A stretch of DNA of 64,000 bases from Gemmatimonadaceae bacterium (GCA_037721215.1 JBBJNV010000009.1:62001-126000), one strand, 5' to 3'; positions 8,707-18,953 are shown, counted from the first letter of the stretch. Program-made: numbers and translations. The notes: a model not told the origin generated them from the sequence alone.

Positions 8707-9567
8707 TCACAAAAGCTCCAGGGTGGATCTCAGCGCGTCTCGCCATGGCCGGGGTTGTCTGCCGAAGGCCGATGTAAACGCGCTCGTGTCCAGGACTGAA
8801 TAGCGCGGCCGTCGGGCCGCCGTAGGGTACTCGCGCGTAGCGATCGGACGCACGATGATGGCGGAGTTCCGCCGTTCCTCGAAGATTGCCCTGGCGAACC
8901 CGCACCAAGTAGTCGAACCCGAGTTTGTAAAATGGTACGTGCCCCCTACGTCGGCATTGTTGGCAACAAGGGAAGCAACGCGCAGGAGAGCCACGGCAAG
9001 ATCCGAAGCACACGTTGGACTGCCATGCTGGTCGTCGACTACTCGTATCTCTTTGCCATCGGCGGCAAGTCGCAGCATCGTCCGCAGAAAATTGTCTCCC
9101 GTGTGGCTGTAGACCCACGAGGTGCGGACGATAGTGTGACGCTGATTGTGCATCCGCACTGCCTGTTCACCCGCGAGCTTTGATTCGCCATATGCGGAGA
9201 CCGGGTGGGGCTCAGCGTCGGGAGCGTATGGAGTCGCGCTCTCGCCGTCGAAAACGTAATCACTGGAGATGTGCACGATGGCGGCACCGGCTTCCGCGGC
9301 CGACTGTGCCAGGTTTGCGGCCCCATCGCGGTTAACGCGCATTGCGGCATCCCTCGCGTTTTCTGCAGCGTCGACAGCCGTGTACCCGGCAGCGTTGATG
9401 ACAACATCAGGCCGGGCTCGTCGCGTTGATTCGGCAACCTGCACCGCATCGCCGATATCCAGATTATCCCTCGTCAGCGCCGTAACATCCCAGTCCGCAG
9501 CGAGTGCGTGACGTGTCAGCGCGGTTCCCGTCATGCCGCCAGCTCCGACGATGAGCAAGCGCTTCAC
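8707..9567 (-). CDS. rfbD: dTDP-4-dehydrorhamnose reductase
   Basis: Last enzyme of the pathway; it reduces dTDP-4-dehydro-L-rhamnose to dTDP-L-rhamnose with NAD(P)H. The 286 residues show the GAGGMTGTAL nucleotide-binding loop near the N-terminus, INAAGYTAVDAAE, the strongly conserved HISSDYVFDG, YGESKLAGE with the Tyr/Lys pair, and the family C-terminal block RRPRYSVLDTS. Length matches the family. The start overlaps the rfbC stop by 4 bp (ATGA-type overlap). Confidence 0.96.
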   Translation of the reverse strand: MKRLLIVGAGGMTGTALTRHALAADWDVTALTRDNLDIGDAVQVAESTRRARPDVVINAAGYTAVDAAENARDAAMRVNRDGAANLAQSAAEAGAAIVHISSDYVFDGESATPYAPDAEPHPVSAYGESKLAGEQAVRMHNQRHTIVRTSWVYSHTGDNFLRTMLRLAADGKEIRVVDDQHGSPTCASDLAVALLRVASLVANNADVGGTYHFTNSGSTTWCGFARAIFEERRNSAIIVRPIATREYPTAARRPRYSVLDTSAFTSAFGRQPRPWRDALRSTLELL

Positions 9568-10115
9568 GCAGTGACCGACCGCTCGCGTGACAGCTGCCTC
9601 AGCCCTCCGTACGCGGCGTCCTTTGCGGAAACCGTTGGATGCTGGACGGGCCAGGAAATTCCAATGTCGGGGTCATCCCAGGCAATTCCCCTGTCGTCCG
9701 CGGCGTCATAAGGCGCAGTGCACTTGTAGACGACATCGGCCAGAGGGGAAAGCGCTGCAAACCCATGAGCAAACCCGGGAGGAATCCACAACGACCAGAG
9801 GTTTTCGTCATTGAGCTCGACTCCGAACCAGTGGCCGAATGAGGGCGACCCGGCTCTGATGTCCACCGCGACATCAAAAATTCTTCCCCTCGCGACGCGC
9901 ACCAGTTTTCCCTGCGGGTTGTCGTTCTGGTAGTGCAGCCCGCGCACTACCCCTCCAATGGAACGGCTGTGGTTGTCCTGCACGAAATCGCTCGCAATAG
10001 CCGACCCTGCGAAAGAGGTCTTGCTGAATGTCTCAATGAAGAAACCGCGGTCGTCGGTAAATATTCTGGGCTCAACGATCAGCACCCCGTCGAGTGGCGT
10101 TTGCCGGACGATCAT
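9564..10115 (-). CDS. rfbC: dTDP-4-dehydrorhamnose 3,5-epimerase
   Basis: A 183-residue cupin-fold enzyme that epimerises C3 and C5 of dTDP-4-dehydro-6-deoxyglucose. [18 protein letters not shown] and VVRGLHYQ carry the conserved substrate-binding Arg and catalytic His residues; [10 protein letters not shown] and YKCTAPYD complete the family pattern. Full length. It overlaps rfbA and rfbD by 4 bp on each side, so the four rhamnose genes should be made together. Confidence 0.96.
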   Translation of the reverse strand: MIVRQTPLDGVLIVEPRIFTDDRGFFIETFSKTSFAGSAIASDFVQDNHSRSIGGVVRGLHYQNDNPQGKLVRVARGRIFDVAVDIRAGSPSFGHWFGVELNDENLWSLWIPPGFAHGFAALSPLADVVYKCTAPYDAADDRGIAWDDPDIGISWPVQHPTVSAKDAAYGGLRQLSRERSVTA

Positions 10116-10999
10116 CGCGCGGGAGTGACTGAGCCGATCAACCCGAGGAGGTATTCACCATATGAGCTCGACCCCATAGCTGCCGCGAGACTCTGAAGAG
10201 CCTCATCGCCGATGAACCCCATTCGATGCGCGGCTTCCTCGGGCGAGCCGATCTTGAGACCCTGACGCGCTTCGACAACCGACACGAAGTTCGATGCGGC
10301 AAGAAGAGCATCGTGGGTTCCGGTATCGAGCCACGCCATTCCGCGACCGAGCGTTTCCACAGTCAGCTGGCCTCTCTCGAGATAGTGTCGGTTGAGATCC
10401 GTAATCTCCAGTTCTCCGCGGATTGAGGGCGCCAGCTCTTTCGCCCTTCCCACGACGGTGTCGTCGTAGAAATAGAGGCCTACGACTGCATACGATGACG
10501 CCGGGCGCGCGGGCTTTTCCTCGATGCTCCGGGCCCGCCCGTATTCGTCGAAGTCGACAACTCCGTACCGCTCGGGATCCTTCACGTGGTATGCGAATAT
10601 TGTCGCGCCCTCGCCTTTCAGCGCGGCGCGCTGAAGTTGTTCAGGCAAGCCCTGCCCGAAAAAAAGATTGTCACCGAGAATCAGTGCAGACGATTCATCG
10701 CCTATAAAATCGGCACCGATGATGAACGCTTGCGCCAGGCCGTCGGGACGCGGCTGAACTGCGTAGCCGAGCTCGACGCCGAGGTGTGTTCCATCTCCCA
10801 GAAGCTCCTGGAAGCGAGGTGTATCCGACGGCGTGCTGATGATCAGGATCTCGCGGATGCCGGCCAGCATCAGGGTGGTGAGTGGATAATAGATCATCGG
10901 CTTGTCGTAAACCGGGATGAGCTGCTTGCACACGACCCGCGTCGATGGCCATAAGCGAGTACCGGCCCCACCCGCCAGAATTATCCCTTTGCGACTCAT
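10112..10999 (-). CDS. rfbA: Glucose-1-phosphate thymidylyltransferase
   Basis: First enzyme of the dTDP-rhamnose pathway, making dTDP-glucose from dTTP and glucose-1-phosphate. The 295 residues begin with the nucleotidyltransferase signature [48 protein letters not shown] and EEKPARPAS are all typical of RmlA. Full length. It overlaps the flippase gene upstream and rfbC downstream by 4 bp. RmlA enzymes are commonly feedback-inhibited by dTDP-rhamnose (known of the family). Confidence 0.97.
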   Translation of the reverse strand: MSRKGIILAGGAGTRLWPSTRVVCKQLIPVYDKPMIYYPLTTLMLAGIREILIISTPSDTPRFQELLGDGTHLGVELGYAVQPRPDGLAQAFIIGADFIGDESSALILGDNLFFGQGLPEQLQRAALKGEGATIFAYHVKDPERYGVVDFDEYGRARSIEEKPARPASSYAVVGLYFYDDTVVGRAKELAPSIRGELEITDLNRHYLERGQLTVETLGRGMAWLDTGTHDALLAASNFVSVVEARQGLKIGSPEEAAHRMGFIGDEALQSLAAAMGSSSYGEYLLGLIGSVTPAR

Positions 11000-12267
11000 G
11001 CCGTCACCGCGAGTGGCCGATCAGGCGCTGCCCTGAGGCGGGCGTATGTCTCGCGGACAGTCAGGACGCCCAGCAGCGAGAGGGAGGCGACAAGGCTCCC
11101 CGACATCCACATGATCGTCGGACGGAAGAAACACAGCATAAGCAGCACACCCAGTGTGATCATCAGGTTGCGGCTGTTGAGCGCACGGACGTCGAGGGCA
11201 TCGAGAATGTTTCTCAGCAGAACGTAGACGACATACGGAATTGCAGCAAGGAGGCAGACACGAAAGACGGGAACGGCTGGCATGAACGCCGGTCCAAAAT
11301 ACCATTGAATCAGCGGCGGTATGACAAGTTCACCAGCCAGCACCCCAACAGTGGCGACAAGAGTGCCCGCGAAAAGGATTCGTGCAGTCATCCGCCGGAC
11401 TGCCGTAAGATCGCCGGTTGCTGCCTGCGCACTTGCCCGCGGGAGCAAAATCAAACCGACTGGTGTGAACGCACCAGAGATAATCGTGACCAGCGACATC
11501 GCTGCCGAGAAATGTCCGGCTGCCACCAGCCCTTCGGTCCGGAGCGCAATAAGAGCCGGGATGGCGAACAATCCAATCAGCGCGAACTCCCCTGGAACCC
11601 GCGGAATTCCAAATCGCAGCAGCAGGATGGCGTGCTTACCGAGACCCGCCTCGCCGGCATGCTCGCGTCGCAGTCGAAACGACAGGGCAAAAAGCGCAAC
11701 CGAGCTGACTGTGATCCAGCCAATGCCGGTTGCCTGAATCACTGCCGCCGCTTCCGAATCGACGACAGCGAAGGCGACCAGGGGAACGATCCCGAGGCTC
11801 GCCAGCTGCATGGTGTTGGCAAGACCCATTTCCAGTCGGCCCCGGAACACGGCGTACACCATGCTATGGAGCGAAATGCCGAGAATCGCAAGCGACACCG
11901 GCTGCACAAGGTGCCTCAACATCGTACTCCCGAACAGCAAGGCCGATGCGGAGGAGGGGCTCAGCGTGAGCAGAATTGCAACAATGACCGGGGGAATCAG
12001 CCCGGCGATCAGTGCAGCGGCCGCGAACGAGCGCTCCGAATGCCCACTCAGTGCACCAGTTCTGGCGATTGCCAGATACCGCGGTGCCGCGATTCCCAGG
12101 CCCATGACGAGCGGAAGGTAGAGCAGTCCAATCGCGCGGCGGCTCAGCGCATATTCCCCGAACCCGCCAGGCCCGAGCAAGTTCGCTGCAAGCTTGAGCA
12201 ACAGAACTCCCGAGACCATGACCACCAGCTCCGCCGCCATCGTCCACGCGAGCTGGACGCGCATCAA
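10996..12267 (-). CDS. Wzx-like polysaccharide flippase (MOP/MATE superfamily)
   Basis: A 423-residue membrane protein with about 12 predicted helices that would flip undecaprenyl-linked repeat units across the inner membrane. The N-terminal [20 protein letters not shown] is the typical start of the polysaccharide-synthesis MOP group (helix followed by a GxxxFGxYA-like turn). It is the first gene of the leftward operon with the rhamnose genes and the Wzy polymerase. A second flippase lies at 19,058, so either two glycans are made or the substrates differ. Which one serves this locus's main polymer cannot be told from sequence. Confidence 0.85.
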   Translation of the reverse strand: MMRVQLAWTMAAELVVMVSGVLLLKLAANLLGPGGFGEYALSRRAIGLLYLPLVMGLGIAAPRYLAIARTGALSGHSERSFAAAALIAGLIPPVIVAILLTLSPSSASALLFGSTMLRHLVQPVSLAILGISLHSMVYAVFRGRLEMGLANTMQLASLGIVPLVAFAVVDSEAAAVIQATGIGWITVSSVALFALSFRLRREHAGEAGLGKHAILLLRFGIPRVPGEFALIGLFAIPALIALRTEGLVAAGHFSAAMSLVTIISGAFTPVGLILLPRASAQAATGDLTAVRRMTARILFAGTLVATVGVLAGELVIPPLIQWYFGPAFMPAVPVFRVCLLAAIPYVVYVLLRNILDALDVRALNSRNLMITLGVLLMLCFFRPTIMWMSGSLVASLSLLGVLTVRETYARLRAAPDRPLAVTA

Positions 12268-12651
12268 CGAAACTTGTACGCCGGCGCCAACATGGATCTC
12301 TGTAGATTACTCAGATAATTCCCGGGCTGGCGTCAGAACATGGGGTGAGGTGGTTTTCAGATTCCGCACAATCTAAGGCATGCGCACCGGTTCGGGCTAT
12401 ATTTCCGCAACGTTTCGCAGCAACCTTAGTTGAATTCTTTCGCGAGCAGACTGGATGAGACATGGGATGGCGCGCAGATCATCTAGGCAAAGCACTTCGT
12501 CCCTCAGCCCTATCCCCCCGGTTGCCGTTGGCCTCGAGGGGCGAGGCTTCCGGACGGGGCGCTGGCAGAAAATTTGCTTCCAGAAGTCCGCGCAGGCTGC
12601 CCGCCGTAGTATGATGGGCCCGCAGCTACGCCTCAACCATCGCATGCATTG
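12268..12651. promoter_or_regulatory. Divergent intergenic region between the two main glycan operons
   Basis: 384 bp separate the leftward flippase-rfb operon from the rightward initiating-transferase operon, so promoters for both should lie here. A weak leftward candidate reads, on the minus strand, TTGCTG (12423-12418), a 16-bp spacer, then TATAGC (12401-12396). On the plus strand TATGAT at 12610-12615 could be a -10 box for the rightward operon, but I see no good -35 box. I see no gene, RNA or clear long operator here. Confidence 0.35.
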
Positions 12652-14196
12652 ATGGCAAAACGCTCGACGCTCGCGACACAGCATCACCTGCGTCTGACCT
12701 CGTCCCTCGCCCCCGCTCCTGCCCCGGGGCGCTCCGAGTCGCCGTTGCACGTCCGGACCCGTCTGCGGGAAAGGCGGCCGGTATCGGTTAAGCGGCACAC
12801 GGCGCGAATCGCGGCCCGGTTCTGCGCTCTTCTCATCGGAGATGTTGCAGCAATTGCAATCTGCGCTCTGCTTGCTACCCTCGCAGCCACCGGCGCGACA
12901 TCGGCCGGGTGGATTAACGCCGAGTTTGCCAGAGCGATCGGCGCCAGTTATGGCGGGGGCGTTGTCTTCGGGCCTCTGCTTATCCTGATGCTTGTGATCA
13001 CCGGAAGTTACAGCAGGCACCGAAGTCTGAATGGCAGGATCCGCCTGCTCGCCGCCGCCGCTCTCGCTTGCCTTATCGTCCCCTGGCAGCTCGCAAGGAG
13101 CGGAGACTTCCCGGGTGCGGTCTTTCTTTATCTGGTGACTGCAACGCTCACCTGGAGCGGGATCCTCACAGTTCGGGCGGTCACGGAAGCCTTTCTGAGT
13201 CGCATCTGGCCGGGCACGCGGGGCTCGGCACCAGCGCTCCTTATTACCGACCGGAGCGAGTCGAGTATTCAGCTCGAGCACGCCGTGCTCGCCGCCGGTG
13301 GCGACTACTCGCTTGCAGGCTACGTAGCTATCGGCCGTCGTCCCTTTGAAGGAGCTCTGGGTACGATCTGGAACCTTGCCGATATCATCGATGCGCATCG
13401 GGCAGAGACGGTCATCGTGTGCAAGCATCTGAACGATCAGCAGATCACAGGCGTGCGCGAGGCCATACTCGCGTCTGGTTGCCAGCTTCTGTACCCCGCG
13501 CGCGCAGTAAAAATCGCGGGCGTGCGGCCTGCACTCGTCTGGCACCAGGATCAGCCATTTTTCGAGTTGGGCGCTCCGGTGCTCAAGGCGTCCGCGGTGA
13601 TCCTTAAACGAATCGTGGATACGTTCGGTGCAGCGCTGGGCTTGTTGCTGCTGTCGCCGGTGTTCGTCATCATCGCTGCCGCCGTCAAGCTCGACTCCCC
13701 GGGGCCGGTGTTCTTTGCCCAGGATCGCGCCGGGCTGGGCGGGCGCCGCTTCCGCATGCTGAAGTTTCGGACGATGCGCGTCGGTGCCGATGCTGAGAAG
13801 TATGCGTTGTCTCACCTGAATCACAGCGGCGACTCGCGGCTGTTCAAGATTCCCCAGGACCCACGAGTTACGCGGCTTGGCGCGTTGCTCCGCCGGTGGA
13901 GTCTCGATGAGCTGCCGCAGTGCTGGAACGTGTTGTGGGGGGACATGTCGCTCGTAGGTCCGAGACCATTTTTCGAGGCGGATTTCGCGAACTACCAGGA
14001 CCACCATTTCCGCCGGCTCGACGCCAAGCCCGGTATTACGGGGTTATGGCAGGTCAGCGGACGCAGCTCTGTCGTGGACTTCGAGGATGTCGTCTATCTC
14101 GATCGTCAGTATATCGAGCAGTGGAGCTTCTGGCTGGACGTGAGCATCATGTTTCGAACACTGCCCGCGGTGATGCGCCGCACCGGCGCCTACTGA
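12652..14196 (+). CDS. Undecaprenyl-phosphate sugar-1-phosphate transferase (WbaP/WcaJ-like)
   Basis: Initiating enzyme of repeat-unit assembly; it moves a sugar-1-phosphate from a nucleotide sugar to undecaprenyl phosphate at the inner membrane. About 514 residues: a basic N-terminal tail, four or so membrane helices (LIGDVAAIAICALLATLAA, VVFGPLLILMLVI, LLAAAALACLIVPW, VFLYLVTATLTWSGIL), a Rossmann-like middle domain, one further helix (FGAALGLLLLSPVFVIIAA), and the catalytic PglC-like domain with FRMLKFRTM, SLDELPQCWNVL, SLVGPRPFF and KPGITGLWQVSGR. The ATG at 12652 follows an in-frame TTG by one codon. It opens the rightward operon. Glucose or galactose is the usual sugar for such enzymes, but this is not certain here. 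Confidence 0.95.
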   Translation: MAKRSTLATQHHLRLTSSLAPAPAPGRSESPLHVRTRLRERRPVSVKRHTARIAARFCALLIGDVAAIAICALLATLAATGATSAGWINAEFARAIGASYGGGVVFGPLLILMLVITGSYSRHRSLNGRIRLLAAAALACLIVPWQLARSGDFPGAVFLYLVTATLTWSGILTVRAVTEAFLSRIWPGTRGSAPALLITDRSESSIQLEHAVLAAGGDYSLAGYVAIGRRPFEGALGTIWNLADIIDAHRAETVIVCKHLNDQQITGVREAILASGCQLLYPARAVKIAGVRPALVWHQDQPFFELGAPVLKASAVILKRIVDTFGAALGLLLLSPVFVIIAAAVKLDSPGPVFFAQDRAGLGGRRFRMLKFRTMRVGADAEKYALSHLNHSGDSRLFKIPQDPRVTRLGALLRRWSLDELPQCWNVLWGDMSLVGPRPFFEADFANYQDHHFRRLDAKPGITGLWQVSGRSSVVDFEDVVYLDRQYIEQWSFWLDVSIMFRTLPAVMRRTGAY

Positions 14197-14337
14197 CCGC
14201 TGCTTTCAAATCGCTGCTGCTGACACGCGCCGCCTGACTGGCTTGCGTCGAGTGTTGATGCTCCCGGAACTCACTACATTTGTAAATTCATCGCGGGCAC
14301 AACCCGCGGCCAAGCAGACCATCCAGGAGTTGGAAAT

Positions 14338-15339
14338 TTGAAAGTATTTGTTACCGGTGCCGCGGGATTTCTCGGCAGCCATCTGGCTGATTCATTCATC
14401 GCAAGGAACGATCACGTCGTAGGGTGCGATAACCTCATCGGCGGAGATCTCCAGAACCTTCCGGAAGGCATCGAATACGAGACAGCCGACTGCAACGACC
14501 TTGCGGCGATGAAACGGCTCACGAAGGGAGTGGATGTTATCTACCATGCCGCGGCAATCGCGACAGAAGGCTTGAGTGTTTTCTCCCCCGCACTCATCGC
14601 CACGCATGTGTACAACAACACCGCCACCGTCCTCGCCGCGGCGGCCAGTAACAACGTCAAGCGGTTCGTCCACTGCTCGAGCATGGCGAGGTACGGGAAC
14701 GGGCCCGTGCCCTACGTTGAAGACCAGCCACTGGAACCAACGGATCCCTACGGCATCGCTAAGTACGCCAGCGAATTACTGGTGCGAAACGTCTGCGAGA
14801 CCCACGGAATGGAGTACATGATCGCGGTTCCGCACAACATCATCGGACCGAAGCAGAAGTACGACGATCCCTACAGAAATGTCGCCAGCATCATGATCAA
14901 CCGGATGTTGCAGGGTAAGCAACCGCTGATATACGGCGACGGCGGGCAGAAGCGTTGTTTTTCCTTCATTCAGGATTGCGTCAACCCCCTTATCAAAATG
15001 GGAACGCTGCCTGATGTAGCCGGCGAAACGATCAACATCGGACCCGATGAAGAGTACGTGTCGATTCTCGAGCTCGCGCAATTGATCGGCGAAATTCTGA
15101 ATTTCCCTCTCGACCCGATAATGGTTCCCGAGCGACCGCGCGAAGTGCGCTACGCGACATGCTCGGCCGACAAGGCACGCAGGCTGCTGGATTATCGCAC
15201 CACGGTCAGTCTGCGGGATGGGCTCCAGTCGATCATCGACTGGGTAGCCGCCAACGGAACGAAGCCGTTCGAGTACCACTTGCCGATTGAAATCGACTCT
15301 CCTCTCGTACCCGCAACCTGGACTGCACGGTTGCTCTAG
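14338..15339 (+). CDS. NAD-dependent sugar-nucleotide epimerase/dehydratase (extended SDR)
   Basis: A 333-residue SDR acting on a nucleotide sugar. GAAGFLGSHLAD binds NAD, YHAAAIAT is the second conserved block, SSMARYGNG carries the serine, and YGIAKYASE is the Tyr-x-x-x-Lys catalytic pair. The C-terminal half (NINIGPDEEYVSILELAQLIGEI) resembles UDP-glucose 4-epimerase/UDP-glucuronate epimerase-type proteins. The start is TTG at 14338 with AGGAG at 14325-14329, 8 bases upstream, which decides the start. The exact reaction is not clear; 4-epimerase is one option. Confidence 0.88.
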   Translation: MKVFVTGAAGFLGSHLADSFIARNDHVVGCDNLIGGDLQNLPEGIEYETADCNDLAAMKRLTKGVDVIYHAAAIATEGLSVFSPALIATHVYNNTATVLAAAASNNVKRFVHCSSMARYGNGPVPYVEDQPLEPTDPYGIAKYASELLVRNVCETHGMEYMIAVPHNIIGPKQKYDDPYRNVASIMINRMLQGKQPLIYGDGGQKRCFSFIQDCVNPLIKMGTLPDVAGETINIGPDEEYVSILELAQLIGEILNFPLDPIMVPERPREVRYATCSADKARRLLDYRTTVSLRDGLQSIIDWVAANGTKPFEYHLPIEIDSPLVPATWTARLL

Positions 15340-15376
15340 CACGCCTCGGCCACCTGTCTCGCGCTGAGACCCGGAT

Positions 15377-16522
15377 GTGACCGAATCGCCCCCAACCGGG
15401 CGCCCCCTTCGTATCGGCATGCTGGGACTCTATGGCATGCCGATGCCCAATCTTCATTTCACCGGTTTTGAGACCGGCTTCGGTGAGATAGCGCCGCGAC
15501 TCGCTGAAGCGGGTCACGATATCGTGATGTACTGCAGGCGCGGCTCGTTCCCGGCCGAAATCCGCCTCCCCAGTTACAAGGGCGTTCGACTTGTGTACGT
15601 GCCGTCCCCTGGCGGAAAAAACTTTTCCGGGGTGATTTCCACATTCTTCGCAATGCTCCATGCACTTGCTGTCGGACGGTACGACGTCTTCTTCTTCGTG
15701 AATGTGGGAATGGGACATCACGCGGCAATTTGTCGGCTGTTCGGAAAAAAGGTTGTCATGAATGTCAACGGCCTCGACTGGACCCGCGCAAAGTGGGGGC
15801 CGGTAGCCCGCTGGTATTTTCTTTCGGCCGCGAGGTCTGCCGTGCGATTCTGCAACGAGCTGGTTACGGATGCCGAGGCAATGCGGCAGTTCTACCTTGA
15901 GCGTTTCAGCAAGCAGACGACGATGATTGCATACGGCGCGCATGTCGAGGTCTCGGCGCGACCCGAACTGATCTCGCAGTTCGGTGTTGCCGCGGATGAT
16001 TACTACCTGATTGCCAGCCGCTTGATTCCTGAAAACCATGCGGATCTCATTGCGCGTGCGTTCCTTGCCTCCGGCACGAAGAAAAAACTGTTGATCGCCG
16101 GAGGTGCCAACTATGATAGCCAGTTCCACCGGGATCTTCAGGCAATGGTCGGCGATCGAATCATCCTTGCCGGTCACATCAACGATCAGGATGTGATCCG
16201 CGAGCTGCACTGTAACTGTTTTGTCTATGTACACGGTCACTCGGTGGGGGGCACCAATCCCTCGCTGCTGAAAGCAATGGGGTATGCGAACTGTATCCTC
16301 GCGCTCGACACGGTATTCAACCGGGAAGTGCTCGCCGACGGTGGAGTTTTCTTCCCGCGCGACGAGACCATACTCGCCGCGCAGATGCAGGCGCTGGAGG
16401 GTGATCGCTCCCGCGTAATGCAACTGAGGCAGATGGGACCCGAGCGAATATGGGACAACTATACCTGGCAGAAGATTGCCAGTCAGTATGATGCTTTGTT
16501 CATGGAAGTCGCCGCACGGTGA
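15377..16522 (+). CDS. Glycosyltransferase family 4 with DUF1972-type N-terminus
   Basis: A 381-residue GT-B enzyme starting at GTG 15377. RIGMLGLYGMPMPN followed by TGFETGFGEIAPRLAEAGHDIVMYCR is the pattern of DUF1972 glycosyltransferases, several of which are rhamnosyltransferases in O-antigen or capsule clusters. VVMNVNGLDWTRAKWG and HGHSVGGTNPSLLKAM are the central and donor-binding motifs. It lies 37 bp after the SDR gene and 23 bp before a GT9 gene. Given the complete dTDP-rhamnose pathway nearby, rhamnosyl transfer is a reasonable guess (inference). Confidence 0.87.
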   Translation: MTESPPTGRPLRIGMLGLYGMPMPNLHFTGFETGFGEIAPRLAEAGHDIVMYCRRGSFPAEIRLPSYKGVRLVYVPSPGGKNFSGVISTFFAMLHALAVGRYDVFFFVNVGMGHHAAICRLFGKKVVMNVNGLDWTRAKWGPVARWYFLSAARSAVRFCNELVTDAEAMRQFYLERFSKQTTMIAYGAHVEVSARPELISQFGVAADDYYLIASRLIPENHADLIARAFLASGTKKKLLIAGGANYDSQFHRDLQAMVGDRIILAGHINDQDVIRELHCNCFVYVHGHSVGGTNPSLLKAMGYANCILALDTVFNREVLADGGVFFPRDETILAAQMQALEGDRSRVMQLRQMGPERIWDNYTWQKIASQYDALFMEVAAR

Positions 16523-16545
16523 TTGCCGGTGAAGGCTAAGCCCGG

Positions 16546-17775
16546 ATGGCGCAAACCTGGCCAGTAACGCGGAGGAAGCTCATGGCGCTGCGCATCGCGG
16601 ACGCCCTGGGCGTTGCAGGCTCGCTGATACCTCGTCTCATTTGGCGTCCGAGGCGGGACACGGGGCAGGGAATCAGGAACATTCTTGTCATTGAACCCTG
16701 GCTCATTGGAGATGTCGTTCTTGTCACTCCTGTGCTCCAGGCCCTGCGCGCGCGATTCCCCGACGCGCGACTTTCGCTCCTCGGCAAGCCGCACGCGGCA
16801 GAGCTGCTGCGGAACAGCGGTTTGGTTGACGACGTTATCGAGTTTGATCTGCCGTGGACGGCAAACACTCACAAGTACCGGGCGAGCCGCTACGATCGGC
16901 GAGCTATCCGTAATCTCCTCGGCCGTCTAAGACAGTCTGAGTTTGATGTGACCATCGACTGCCGCATGGACATTCGCAGCAACCTGGTTGCATTCGCCAC
17001 GGGCGCCCCGCGACGAATCGGATATGACTTTGGAGGCGGGAGCTACCTGCTCACTGACGCGCTGACTGCCGCACCCGATGATCACCACAAGGTCGACGAC
17101 TGGCTCGCGCTTCTTGGCCCTCTTGGCGACAGCGGTCACCGCGGGCATGTCTCATCAACCGCCGCTGGGACGAGCTACAGGCCCCGCTTGTCTGTCACGC
17201 CGGGTGAGCGCGCGGAGGCGGTGCGACGGCTGCGAGCACTCGGTTACATGGAAGGGGATGTTGTTGTTGGCGTTCACCCGGGCGCGAGCCAGCCACGCCG
17301 GAGGTGGCCTCTGGAAGATTTTGCATGGGTCATTGATTCGCTCGTCGCGCGGGATAGTAAAACTGTTCCGGCTCCGGCATCTCTTGAGTCGTCGCAAGTG
17401 CGCGCGGGCACGGTCAGGGTGTTGGTGTTCGTGGATCCCGAGAACTATGGCGCGGACATGCAACTCCAGACAGACGCACGGTTCATCCGCACATCTCTGC
17501 GTGAGATGATGGCTGCGTTCACCCTTTGTGACGTCGTCATTTGCAACGACAGCGGACCAATGCACATCGCTGATGCGTTGCAGGTGCCGGTGATCGGCAT
17601 CTTCACCACGGGGAACCCGGTCTGGCATCGTCCATACGGTGAGCATCAGATAACGGTCGGACACGGAACCGGCCACGACTTTGTTTCTTATCCTGACCGG
17701 GCCGCTGTGCTCGATGCGGCCGAGCGACAGTTGAAACGGTCCCTCGAGACGCGCAGTGTGCGCCCGCCGGCGTGA
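16546..17775 (+). CDS. Glycosyltransferase family 9 (heptosyltransferase-like)
   Basis: A 409-residue GT9 protein related to ADP-heptose:LPS heptosyltransferases. RNILVIEPWLIGDVVLVTPVLQALRARFPDARL is the GT9 N-terminal block, GVHPGASQPRRRWPLEDFA the middle motif, and VICNDSGPMHIADALQVPVIGIF the donor-binding block. A paralogue lies at 20,597 with the same three blocks. A stretch near residues 272-288 (SKTVPAPASLESSQVRA) is absent from the paralogue and looks like a variable loop. AAGG-type Shine-Dalgarno sequence lies upstream of the ATG. Last gene of its operon; the next gene converges on it. Confidence 0.88.
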   Translation: MAQTWPVTRRKLMALRIADALGVAGSLIPRLIWRPRRDTGQGIRNILVIEPWLIGDVVLVTPVLQALRARFPDARLSLLGKPHAAELLRNSGLVDDVIEFDLPWTANTHKYRASRYDRRAIRNLLGRLRQSEFDVTIDCRMDIRSNLVAFATGAPRRIGYDFGGGSYLLTDALTAAPDDHHKVDDWLALLGPLGDSGHRGHVSSTAAGTSYRPRLSVTPGERAEAVRRLRALGYMEGDVVVGVHPGASQPRRRWPLEDFAWVIDSLVARDSKTVPAPASLESSQVRAGTVRVLVFVDPENYGADMQLQTDARFIRTSLREMMAAFTLCDVVICNDSGPMHIADALQVPVIGIFTTGNPVWHRPYGEHQITVGHGTGHDFVSYPDRAAVLDAAERQLKRSLETRSVRPPA

Positions 17776-17809
17776 CAATATGAGCAAGGATCGTGTGCAC
17801 CTGAGGGTC

Positions 17810-18880
17810 TCATACGAGTTCCTGGTACACGGCGACCGTGCCAGCGGCAGAGCGCGACCATTTGAACAGCTTCGCATGTTCGTGGCCCCGCGTTGCATGT
17901 AGTTCGCGGGTACCGATGCAGTGTGCGATTCCATCGGCGATGGCCGCCGTATCCAGTGGGTCGACAAGTGTTGCAGCGCCGCCAGTGATTTCTGGAAGCG
18001 CGCCTGCATAGGATGCAACAACGGGCGTTCCTACCGCCATCGCTTCAAGGGCTGTGAGGCCGAACCCTTCGTGAAGTGAAGGCAGTGCCAGACAGGACGC
18101 CCGCTGGTACAGCGCACGGAGCTGGACATCCGACACCTTACCGATTCGATGAACTAACTGTCCGTCGGCGCTCTGTGTCGCTGCCCCCCACCCACCCGCA
18201 CCGACCAGGACGAGCCTCTCGTCGAAACCCCGCTGCCGCAAAAGCAACATCGCGGCAATGAGACGCGCGAGATTCTTGCGAGGCTCGGGTGTACCCACGA
18301 ACAGGACGTAGGGCCCGTCGATTGCATCGGCAACGGCCGGCTCTGCGAAGGGCCCAAAGAAAATATCGTCAACGCCGTTATGAACGACCCGAATTCGATC
18401 CGCCTCAAGCTTCAGTAGCGACTTCAGGTCGTCTGCCGTTTTCTGCGACGGCGTGATGATTCTGTCAGCTGCATCGAGAACCTTTCTCAGTGTCAGCCGG
18501 CTGTAGATGCGGCTCCACGGGGTGGTTGTTTCGGGATACAGCAGGGGTACCAGATCGTGCACCGTGATAACCAGCGGCGGTTTCCCTCGCGCAAGGGGGC
18601 CGCGGGGAATTGGCACGTGATACACGTCGGCTCCGAGCAGGCGTGCGCGCCTCCTGCCCGCCCACGGATACCAGTGGAAATCCTGCCGCAGCGTCAGCAT
18701 TCGTTTCGCCGTCGTTCCCCGTGCAACCACCTCGCCACCACCCAGTTCAATCACCGAAACGTCATCGCGCTTTCTGAACTCGGCGGCCAGGCTTCGGCCG
18801 TATCTTGCAACCCCTGCGTCCGACTGACGTGTGTGCTCCGCGTCAAGAGCGACAACAACTGGTCTCATGGCGCGCGACAC
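17810..18880 (-). CDS. Glycosyltransferase family 4 (mannosyltransferase-like)
   Basis: A 356-residue GT-B enzyme. ALDAEHTRQSDAGVARYGRSLAAEF is the glycine-rich start, TVHDLVPLLYPE the acceptor-side motif common in mannosyl-type GT4 proteins, VLFVGTPEPRKNLARLI the start of the donor domain, and HEGFGLTALEAMAVGTPVV the EX7E motif. It is the only minus-strand gene between two plus-strand GT9 blocks, 35 bp from a convergent gene, so it must have its own promoter in the 177 bp to its right. Confidence 0.9.
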   Translation of the reverse strand: MSRAMRPVVVALDAEHTRQSDAGVARYGRSLAAEFRKRDDVSVIELGGGEVVARGTTAKRMLTLRQDFHWYPWAGRRRARLLGADVYHVPIPRGPLARGKPPLVITVHDLVPLLYPETTTPWSRIYSRLTLRKVLDAADRIITPSQKTADDLKSLLKLEADRIRVVHNGVDDIFFGPFAEPAVADAIDGPYVLFVGTPEPRKNLARLIAAMLLLRQRGFDERLVLVGAGGWGAATQSADGQLVHRIGKVSDVQLRALYQRASCLALPSLHEGFGLTALEAMAVGTPVVASYAGALPEITGGAATLVDPLDTAAIADGIAHCIGTRELHATRGHEHAKLFKWSRSAAGTVAVYQELV

Positions 18881-18953
18881 GCGTCCATGCGAATTACGAC
18901 TGCACGGTCATTGAGCGGGTCACGGCTGCAATCGGTCATCTGCGATCGACAAT

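Noticed and set aside
10945-12318. 457-codon plus-strand frame opposite the first flippase
   Set aside because: The translation is full of Arg, Gln, Asn, Asp and His (reverse complement of hydrophobic codons), with no recognisable fold.
12397-14007. 536-codon open frame antisense to the initiating transferase
   Set aside because: It mirrors a clearly coding gene; its protein is rich in Arg, Gln, Pro and His with no domain, as expected from a GC-rich shadow frame.
15233-16423. 396-codon frame opposite the DUF1972 glycosyltransferase
   Set aside because: Antisense shadow of a well-supported gene; no start signal and no similarity seen.
17547-17575. Near-identical DNA shared by the two GT9 genes
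   Set aside because: It codes for the conserved NDSGPMHIA motif, so similarity is expected from family conservation and does not need gene conversion.
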